Below are positions 58,423 through 64,000 of a stretch of DNA of 64,000 nt, in pieces. The DNA lies in assembly GCF_027912495.1 (NCBI RefSeq), contig NZ_CP115463.1:3360501-3424500 (forward strand), read 5' to 3'. Position 1 is the first letter of the stretch. Each line of letters starts with the position of its first letter. The stretch comes from Caulobacter sp. NIBR1757. GTDB taxonomy: Bacteria > Pseudomonadota > Alphaproteobacteria > Caulobacterales > Caulobacteraceae. The notes under the pieces are model-generated. The model was not told where the DNA came from. It searched no databases and was given only the letters and a program-made list of their open reading frames with translations. Made by a program: the position numbers and the translations under genes.

Positions 58423-58723
58423 ACTGTCGGTTCGGGCTCAGCAGGACCTGATCGACATCTACGCCACGGGCGTACGCCTGTTTGGGGTTGCCCAGGCGGA
58501 CCGCTATCAGGATGGCTTCGAGGCCGCGTTCGACTTTATCGCTGACTATCCGCTCGCATCGCGGGAACGGGCCGGCGCCTTTCGATCAGCCAGAATTCAT
58601 CCCTACAAGTCTCACGTCATCGTCTATCTTCTGGATTCAGACGGCGTGCTGATCGTTCGAATCCGGCACGGGCATGAGGATTGGGCGAACGATCCCGCAG
58701 GCCCGGACGATCTGAACAACTAA
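58412..58723 (+). CDS. parE: ParE-type toxin (RelE/ParE superfamily)
   Basis: A 103-residue toxin of the RelE/ParE fold: 'KARLSVRAQQDLIDIYATGV', then 'FEAAFDFIADYPLASRERAG' and 'FRSARIHPYKSHVIVYLLDS' with the basic strand typical of gyrase-poisoning ParE proteins, ending 'VRIRHGHEDWAND'. The ATG overlaps parD's 3' end, the standard antitoxin-first arrangement. Activity as a toxin is inferred from the fold and context. Confidence 0.93.
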   Translation: MKARLSVRAQQDLIDIYATGVRLFGVAQADRYQDGFEAAFDFIADYPLASRERAGAFRSARIHPYKSHVIVYLLDSDGVLIVRIRHGHEDWANDPAGPDDLNN

Positions 58724-58770
58724 ATTCCCCAGTAGTGATCCACCGCCGCACGCCCCGCGTACCTCGCCAC

Positions 58771-59655
58771 ATGGCGAGAGAAGCAGTGACGGCGGAAACA
58801 GCGGAGCGGCGGTACATCCGCCAGGCGATGCGCACGCCCATGCTCGAGGCCGCGCATGAGCATGACCTTGCCGTCCGCTGGAAGGAACAGCAGGACGAGG
58901 CGGCCCTGCACGAACTGACCGGCGCCTACATGCGGCTGGTCATCGCCATGGCCGGGCGGTTCAAGGCCTACGGCCTGCCGCACGGCGACCTGATCCAGGA
59001 AGGCAGCGTCGGCCTGATGCAGGCGGCGGCCAGGTTCGAGCCGGACCGGGCGGTGCGGTTCTCGACCTATGCCGGCTGGTGGGTGCGGGCGGCGATGCAG
59101 GACTATGTGCTGCGCAACTGGTCGATCGTTCGGACCGGCACGACAGCGGCCGGCAAGAGCCTGTTCTTCAACCTGCGCCGGCTGCGGGCGCGGCTGGGCG
59201 ACATGGAGGGCCGGCTCACCCCCGAAGCCCGGGTCGCCATCGCCATCGAGCTGGGTGTCGAGGAAGAGGATGTCGAGGCCATGGCCTCGCGGCTGTCGGC
59301 CTCGGACCGTTCCCTCAACGCCCCGATCACGGCCGGGGCCGAGGACGCCTACCAGGACTTCCTGCCCGACGAACGCCCCGATCCCGAAGCCGCCACAGCC
59401 GAGACGCTGGACGGCGAGGCGCGGGCCGGGGCGGTGGCCAGGGCGCTGACGGTGCTGTCGCCGCGCGAACTGCTGATCGTCCGGGCCCGGCGGCTCAGCG
59501 ACGAGCCGCGCACCCTGGAATCGCTGGGCGAGGAGATCGGCGTCTCCAAGGAGCGGGTGCGCCAGGTCGAGCATGGGGCGCTGGAGAAGCTGCGCCGCGC
59601 CCTGCAGAATGAGTTCTCCCCCGCTGCCCTGGCCGGTCTCATCGGCGCCTATTGA
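58771..59655 (+). CDS. RpoH-type (sigma-32 family) RNA polymerase sigma factor
   Basis: A 294-residue group 3/heat-shock-type sigma. Region 2 is 'AYMRLVIAMAGRFKAYGLPH', 'GDLIQEGSVGLMQAAARFEP' and 'FSTYAGWWVRAAMQDYVLRN'; the RpoH box-like 'LFFNLRRLRAR' follows; region 4 is 'LESLGEEIGVSKERVRQVEH'. Many alphaproteobacteria have an RpoH2-type second copy; which this is cannot be decided here. ATG 58771 starts the conserved region; the frame extends to 58681 into parE. Its stop overlaps the convergent nuclease gene's end by 7 bp. Confidence 0.9.
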   Translation: MAREAVTAETAERRYIRQAMRTPMLEAAHEHDLAVRWKEQQDEAALHELTGAYMRLVIAMAGRFKAYGLPHGDLIQEGSVGLMQAAARFEPDRAVRFSTYAGWWVRAAMQDYVLRNWSIVRTGTTAAGKSLFFNLRRLRARLGDMEGRLTPEARVAIAIELGVEEEDVEAMASRLSASDRSLNAPITAGAEDAYQDFLPDERPDPEAATAETLDGEARAGAVARALTVLSPRELLIVRARRLSDEPRTLESLGEEIGVSKERVRQVEHGALEKLRRALQNEFSPAALAGLIGAY

Positions 59656-60392
59656 GGATTGAGGATCTCCAGCCCCTCGGGGTGATCGAGCTTCAGCTGG
59701 CCGTCCCGCAGATACCCCCGCACCCGCACCAGACGCCCCTCCAGCGAGGCCGGTGAGCGGCCGGCGCTGTCGAAATCCTGGATCGCCCGGGCCGGAATGA
59801 CCGCCGACAGTCCGTGGCCAAGGTCGAGGATGCGGGCGTCGGTCCCGGTCCGCACATGGCCGACCTGGGCCTCGACCAGGGTGAAGCCCGGCGCCGCCAC
59901 GGCGGCCTCGCCGGCGATCAGCACCCGGTAGCCGGGTAGCGCCCACAGCCCCCGTCTGGCGTTCCGCCCCTCGGCCTCGCGGCGCAGCATCTCCCGGGCC
60001 AGCGCCCGGCTTTCGGGGAAGGTGCGGACCCGCGCCGCGCCCTCGCGCAGCATGCGGCCCTGCACCCAGCGCCGCCCCTTGGCCAGGCGCAGCTGGGCGA
60101 CCTTGCGGCCGAACGGATCGGTGGCGGCGCCGGCCGACAGCATCTCGACATCCTTGCCCAGCACCATCTGCGCCAGCCGCTCCCGCGAGGCCTCACCGTA
60201 GGGCGCGTCGAGCCTGGGGGCAGTGATGCCGGCCAGCTTCACGTCGCTGCCGTCCGACAGCCGGACCATGTCGCCGGTGACCACCTCGACCACCTTGGCC
60301 TTGCCCTGGGTGGCCAGGGCGTCGAGCCGGGCGGCGTCGCCGCAGGCGGCCAGACACAGGGCGGCGACAACGATGGCAAGGACGCGAATCAA
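59649..60392 (-). CDS. Thermonuclease (SNase-like) family lipoprotein
   Basis: A 247-residue exported protein. The TTG at 60392 gives a lipoprotein signal ('[16 protein letters not shown]'), then an SNase-like OB-fold: '[20 protein letters not shown]', '[20 protein letters not shown]' and '[20 protein letters not shown]' with 'EGAARVRTF'. The catalytic Arg/Glu set of SNase is only partly recognisable. A C-terminal OB-like domain follows. Its TTG overlaps dctA's TGA (TTGA), and a GGAG lies 9 nt upstream, so it is translated from the dctA message. Confidence 0.8.
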   Translation of the reverse strand: MIRVLAIVVAALCLAACGDAARLDALATQGKAKVVEVVTGDMVRLSDGSDVKLAGITAPRLDAPYGEASRERLAQMVLGKDVEMLSAGAATDPFGRKVAQLRLAKGRRWVQGRMLREGAARVRTFPESRALAREMLRREAEGRNARRGLWALPGYRVLIAGEAAVAAPGFTLVEAQVGHVRTGTDARILDLGHGLSAVIPARAIQDFDSAGRSPASLEGRLVRVRGYLRDGQLKLDHPEGLEILNPQ

Positions 60393-61696
60393 GGGGCGGG
60401 CTCCAGCAGGGGTTCCTTCAAGGCCGGGATCGGGCCGCGATCCAGCTCGGCCCGCAGGTGGGCGACGTCGAGCTCGCCCTCCCAGCGGGCGATGACCAGG
60501 GTGGCGACGCCGTTGCCGACCAGGTTGGTCAGGGCCCGGCACTCGCTCATGAAGCGGTCGATGCCGAAGATCACCGCCAGGGCGATCAGCGGGATGGTGT
60601 GAACCTCGGTGATGGTCGCCGCCAGGGCGATGAAGCCGGCTCCCGTGATCCCGGCAGCCCCCTTCGAGGTCAACACGGCGACGCCCAGCAGGGTGGCGAT
60701 CTGCCAGCCGTCGAGATGGGTGTTGGTCGCCTGGGCGAGGAACAGGATGGCAAGCGTCATGTAGATGTTGGTGCCGTCGAGGTTGAAGCTGTAGCCGGTC
60801 GGGATGACCAGGCCCGTCACCGACTTGCTGGCGCCGAGCCGCTGCAGCTTTTCCATGATCTGCGGCAGCACCGATTCCGAACTGGAGGTGCCGAGCACGA
60901 TCAGCAGCTCCTCGCGGATGTAGCGCAGGAACTTGATCAGGCTGAACCCGGCCCAGGCCGAGATGCCCCCCAGCACCACCAGCACGAACAGCAGGGAGGT
61001 GGCGTAGAAGGTCACGATCAGCTTGCCCAGCTGCACCAGACTGCCCAGGCCATGCTCGCCGATGGTGTAGGCCATGGCCCCGAAGGCGCCGATCGGGGCG
61101 AAGCGCACGACGATGTGGATGATCGAGAAGAAGACGCGTGCGATGTCTTCCAGCACATGACTGACCTTGGCCCCGAACTCGCCCAGCCGCGCGCAGGCGA
61201 AGCCGGTGAGGATGGCGATGACCAGCACGGGCAGGATGGCCCCGTCGGCGAAGGCCCCGATGAAGGTGTCGGGGATCAGATGCAGGATATAGGCGGCCAG
61301 GCCCGGCGCATCGGCGGCCTTGTCGGCATAGCCGGCGACGGCCTTGGCGGCCTTGCTGGCCGGGTCGATGGCGGCCGGGTCGATGTTCATGCCGGCGCCC
61401 GGCTGGACAATCAGGGCCACGGCGAGGCCGACCAGCAGGGCGAAGCTGGAGACCACCAGGAAGTAGAGCAGCGTCCGCGCCCCGACCCGGCCGAACCTGG
61501 CCATGTCGCTCATATGGCCGATGCCGGCGGCGACGGTGCAGAAGATGACCGGAGCGATGACCAGCTTGATCAGCTTGATGAAGGCGTCGGCCAGCCACTT
61601 CAGCTCGGTCCCCAGCCCCGGCGCCACAGCGCCCAGCGCGATGCCGGCGGCAATGGCCAGCAGGACCTGGACGTACAGCAGACGCAAGAACCGCAT
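60389..61696 (-). CDS. dctA: Dicarboxylate/amino acid:cation symporter
   Basis: A 435-residue DAACS-family transporter. '[20 protein letters not shown]' in the N-terminal half, the HP1 serine-rich loop '[20 protein letters not shown]', '[20 protein letters not shown]' (TM7 NMDGT-like) and HP2 '[17 protein letters not shown]' are all present. It imports C4-dicarboxylates (succinate, malate, fumarate) with H+/Na+. Upstream at 61741-61763 is the promoter-like motif shared with the 11-kb element, and a palindrome at 61958-61981 may serve as operator. Confidence 0.93.
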   Translation of the reverse strand: MRFLRLLYVQVLLAIAAGIALGAVAPGLGTELKWLADAFIKLIKLVIAPVIFCTVAAGIGHMSDMARFGRVGARTLLYFLVVSSFALLVGLAVALIVQPGAGMNIDPAAIDPASKAAKAVAGYADKAADAPGLAAYILHLIPDTFIGAFADGAILPVLVIAILTGFACARLGEFGAKVSHVLEDIARVFFSIIHIVVRFAPIGAFGAMAYTIGEHGLGSLVQLGKLIVTFYATSLLFVLVVLGGISAWAGFSLIKFLRYIREELLIVLGTSSSESVLPQIMEKLQRLGASKSVTGLVIPTGYSFNLDGTNIYMTLAILFLAQATNTHLDGWQIATLLGVAVLTSKGAAGITGAGFIALAATITEVHTIPLIALAVIFGIDRFMSECRALTNLVGNGVATLVIARWEGELDVAHLRAELDRGPIPALKEPLLEPAP

Positions 61697-61740
61697 GACC
61701 CCTCCCCGGGCGAAGCAAGGCGCGACGATAGCCGGGCCTG

Positions 61741-61763
61741 TCGAAGCGGACCAACATTATACC
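61741..61763 (-). promoter_or_regulatory. Promoter-like motif upstream of dctA
   Basis: On the minus strand it reads GGTATAATGTTGGTCCGCTTCGA: TATAAT, six bases, then CCGCTTCGA, matching the motif at 11058-11080. The -10-like box ends ~59 nt before the dctA ATG. No good -35 is visible. The 305-bp gap 61697-62001 otherwise holds no ORF with coding character. Confidence 0.45.
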
Positions 61764-61957
61764 GCGGGCGCCGGCCGCAAGCGTGCCATCCGACAATAAT
61801 CCTCTGAAAATTCCGCGCCTTGGCGTTGGTCCAGAGGCTGTGACTGTAGACCGGGCGTCGGCGCCGGCGTTGACATGGCGTCGCCGAAAGTTGACCTGCC
61901 GGCGCCCACCTTTGAGACGCCGGTCGGGCGGAGCACCGCGAGAGTCCGCAAAGTCTC

Positions 61958-61981
61958 ATGAATATGTCTAGACATATTCAT
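61958..61981. promoter_or_regulatory. Perfect 24-bp palindrome, candidate operator
   Basis: An exact palindrome with the core AATATGTCTAGACATATT extended by ATG/CAT on either side. It lies ~200 bp upstream of the dctA promoter-like motif and 21 bp beyond the end of the response-regulator gene. The same 18-bp core occurs at 10989-11006. Chance occurrence of a 24-bp palindrome in such GC-rich DNA is very unlikely. Confidence 0.65.
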
Positions 61982-62001
61982 CTTCGGCAAACCCGCGCCC
62001 T

Positions 62002-62391
62002 CTAGGCCGCCTGTGAACCCCGCGTCAGTAGCCGCGCCGCCAGCGGCAGCAGGGTTTCGCGGCGGAGTGGCTTCGGGATCACCTCGTCGGCCCCCAGCGC
62101 GGCGGCCATCCGCAGCAGGCTCTGCAGGGTTATCGTCCGGGCGCCGCCCGACATCACGATGACCGGCAGGTCCGGCCAGCGGGCCTTGATCTGACCCAGG
62201 GCCTCGACCCCGTCCATGTTGGGCATGATCATGTCCAGCAGCACCAGATCGGCGGGGTGCGCCTCGAGGCTGGCGAGTCCCAACAAGCCGTCCTCGGCGA
62301 CCCGGCACTCATGGCCTGCATCGCCCAGCAGTTCGACGGCGATCTCGCGCAGGAGCGGGTCGTCGTCGATGATCAGGATCTTGTGCGTCAT
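62002..62391 (-). CDS. Single-domain response regulator
   Basis: A 129-residue CheY-like receiver: 'KILIIDDDPLLREIAVELLG' (acidic triad), 'LVLLDMIMPNMDGVEAL' with phospho-acceptor Asp53, 'VIVMSGG' (Ser81) and 'EVIPKPL' (Lys107). No output domain is present, so it is probably a phosphorelay intermediate or protein-interaction module. The cognate kinase is not in the window. ATG at 62391 is the only sensible start. Confidence 0.93.
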   Translation of the reverse strand: MTHKILIIDDDPLLREIAVELLGDAGHECRVAEDGLLGLASLEAHPADLVLLDMIMPNMDGVEALGQIKARWPDLPVIVMSGGARTITLQSLLRMAAALGADEVIPKPLRRETLLPLAARLLTRGSQAA

Positions 62392-62555
62392 GCCGCTTCC
62401 GGGCTGGCTTTATGGGTGGCCGACCAGTCTGGTCGAAGCAGCCTTAAGAAATCCGTGACGGGCCTGGTTAAGCCGGCCGCGGCGTCATTCCCCGCACAGT
62501 GTCCGCAAGCGGGGTTGTGAGCCTGGGGGCTTGGAGGCTATCAGGGCGCCAGTGC

Positions 62556-62632
62556 GGCCCCGTAGCTCAGCCGGATAGAGCAGGGCTTTCCTAAAGCCAA
62601 GGTCGGGGGTTCGAGTCCCTCCGGGGCCGCCA
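62556..62632 (+). tRNA. tRNA-Arg (anticodon CCT)
   Basis: A 77-nt cloverleaf: acceptor GGCCCCG/CGGGGCC, D-arm GCTC-AGCCGGATA-GAGC, anticodon loop TTCCTAA giving CCT, variable AGGTC, T-arm GGGGG-TTCGAGT-CCCTC, discriminator G and an encoded CCA. It decodes AGG. The outermost anticodon-stem pair is G-A mismatched. The SWIM gene begins 20 bp downstream. Confidence 0.93.
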
Positions 62633-62651
62633 GCCGCTATTGTGACCCGCG

Positions 62652-64000
62652 ATGCAGACTCCGCGATTCGCGCCCGTGTCCGACGCACTTCTCCGCAGCC
62701 TTGTCGGGCCGAAGGTCTACGCGCGCGGTGTCGCCTATCACGACGAGCGGCGGGTCGAAATCCTTTCAATCGACGATCGGCGCGTGCTGGCGCGCGTGCG
62801 GGGCTCGGAGGCTTACCGGGTCGAGCTGCACTCGGCCAAGGGTCGCCCCGGCGGCGCCTGTGACTGCCCGGCCTTCGAAGACGCCGGCTTCTGCAAGCAT
62901 CTGGTGGCCGTGGCCCTGTCGGTGACCGAGGCCCTCGATGCCGGGACGCCGCCGGCCGATCGACTGTCCGCCGCCCGCCGGTATCTGCAGGCGCAGGGGG
63001 TGGACGCGCTCGTCGACCGGCTGCTGCGCCAGGCGCTGCGGGACGAGGCCCTGCTGGCGGAGATCGAACTGGACGCGGCCGATGCGGAGGAGGACGAGGC
63101 GGCGTTGGCCGGTCGCTATCGCGCCATGATCGACGAGGCCTGCGACGGCGGCGGCTATGTCAATTGGCGCGGCGCCCGCGATTACGCCGAGGGGATCGGC
63201 GAGGTGCTGGAAAGGCTGCAAGGCCTGATCGACAGTGGCCGCGCCGCCCTGGTGGTGACGCTGCTGGATCATCTGTTCGATGAGATGGAAGAGGCCTACG
63301 AGGACGTCGATGATTCCGAAGGGGAAGTCAGCGGCGTGCTGTCGCGGGCGGTCGATATTCACCTCGAAGCCTGTCGAAAGGCGCCCGCCGACCCCCTTGC
63401 CTTGGCCGCCGCCCTTCTGGAGCGTGAACTGAATTGCGACTGGGCGGCGTTCGAGGGCGCGGTGGCGATCTATTTTGAGGTTCTGGGACCCCGGGGCGTT
63501 GCCGAGTATCGCCGACTGGCGACCGCGGCCTGGGACGCCGCCGGGGCCGAGCGCCCCTGGGGCCTCAGGGCCATTCTCGACGGCTTCGCCAAGGAGGAAG
63601 GCGACCTCGACGCGCGCATCGCCCTGCGCAAGGGCGACCTCAAGACGCCGAGGGGCTACGTCGAGATCGCCGCCCTGTTGTCCGAAGGCGGCCGCGCGGA
63701 CGAGGCCCTCAGATGGCTGGAAGAGGGGCTATGGTGCTTCGAGGATAAACCTGACGAACGGCTGCACAGCTTCGCCGCCGAGCTGATGGCGAAGGCGAAC
63801 CGGTCGGCCGAGGCCGAGACTCTCCTCTGGGACGCCTTCACCCGCTGGCCGAGCCTGCATCTCTACAAGGAGCTTCAGCGAGCCTGTCCGGAGGCCGGGC
63901 CACGCATCGAGCGAGCCCTGGGGATACTGCGGCAACCAAAAGCCGGTTCCGACCGGGTGGAGTTCTTTCGATCGCCGCCGATCGTTCTTCTGGAAATCCG
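62652..64000 (+). CDS. SWIM zinc-finger protein (runs off the end of the window)
   Basis: An open frame of 449 codons with no stop before 64000, so the 3' end is missing. The SWIM motif CxCx(n)CxH is 'CDCPAFEDAGFCKHLVAVAL' at ~residues 75-90. A long acidic/Ala-rich helical region with TPR-like repeats follows ('GYVEIAALLSEGGRADEALR', 'ANRSAEAETLLWDAFTRWPS'). SWIM proteins often bind DNA or act with SWI/SNF helicases. ATG 62652 starts the conserved 'MQTPRFAPVSDALLRSLVG'. Function is not otherwise evident. Confidence 0.8.
   Translation, partial: MQTPRFAPVSDALLRSLVGPKVYARGVAYHDERRVEILSIDDRRVLARVRGSEAYRVELHSAKGRPGGACDCPAFEDAGFCKHLVAVALSVTEALDAGTPPADRLSAARRYLQAQGVDALVDRLLRQALRDEALLAEIELDAADAEEDEAALAGRYRAMIDEACDGGGYVNWRGARDYAEGIGEVLERLQGLIDSGRAALVVTLLDHLFDEMEEAYEDVDDSEGEVSGVLSRAVDIHLEACRKAPADPLALAAALLERELNCDWAAFEGAVAIYFEVLGPRGVAEYRRLATAAWDAAGAERPWGLRAILDGFAKEEGDLDARIALRKGDLKTPRGYVEIAALLSEGGRADEALRWLEEGLWCFEDKPDERLHSFAAELMAKANRSAEAETLLWDAFTRWPSLHLYKELQRACPEAGPRIERALGILRQPKAGSDRVEFFRSPPIVLLEI

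Overview
The window reads as about 64 kb of a GC-rich alphaproteobacterial chromosome, most likely Caulobacterales (Caulobacter/Phenylobacterium-like). The main evidence is a cell-cycle adenine methyltransferase gene (ccrM) whose leader carries two GANTC sites and a CtrA-like site. It lies in a conserved-looking block tag-rnhB-(acyl-CoA dehydrogenase)-ccrM-mutY-YceI-DUF721-DsbA-smc. TonB-receptor, CarD, ParDE and RpoH-type genes fit the same group. Nothing indicates a plasmid, and no transposase was seen.

Layout. 1-2.6 kb: end of a gluconolactonase-like gene, a YbhB/PEBP protein, pirin, a small protein and pgsA. 2.7-9.9 kb (minus strand): a secreted RTX protein with a GH114-like barrel, a TetR regulator, a TonB-dependent receptor, an L,D-transpeptidase and a broken two-partner-secretion (TpsB/TpsA) locus. 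10-13 kb: a patchwork of a carboxymuconolactone decarboxylase gene, its decayed second copy, an orphan phage-type terminase small subunit, small membrane/unknown proteins, and a 0.4 kb intergenic repeat with 20-bp inverted ends and a perfect palindrome. 12.9-19.6 kb: a lower-GC two-gene operon of a 2032-residue DUF4011/SF1 helicase/Vsr-like nuclease/DUF3320/AlbA protein and a BRCT protein. This is the best candidate for an anti-phage or DNA-processing system.

19.7-38 kb is mostly housekeeping: uvrC, ispG, a TauE permease, a TorF-type porin, a DUF900 hydrolase, tag, rnhB, ccrM, mutY, dciA-like, dsbA and smc. 38-53 kb: a cytochrome c'/cytochrome b pair, tandem DUF3089 hydrolases, an SLC13 permease, a degenerate receiver protein, a MscS channel, a small flagellar-rod-like protein, a coupled cobT/phytase-like/lldD set, rpmB, DUF3617 and an amidohydrolase. 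53-64 kb: a Suv3-like RNA helicase with an S4 protein, a 7Fe-type ferredoxin, carD, parDE, an rpoH-type sigma factor, a secreted nuclease coupled to dctA, a single-domain response regulator, tRNA-Arg(CCT), and a SWIM zinc-finger protein that runs off the end.

Recurring structure. Five intergenic spots hold long inverted repeats of 100-200 bp (21.7, 28.4, 37.6, 38.5 and 48.1 kb). They are not neutral filler. One truncates a MerR gene, one contains the ribosome-binding site of a cytochrome gene in its closing stem, and one forms the translated N-terminus of a lipoprotein. A separate promoter-like motif plus the palindrome AATATGTCTAGACATATT occurs near 11 kb and again upstream of dctA at 61.7-62 kb.
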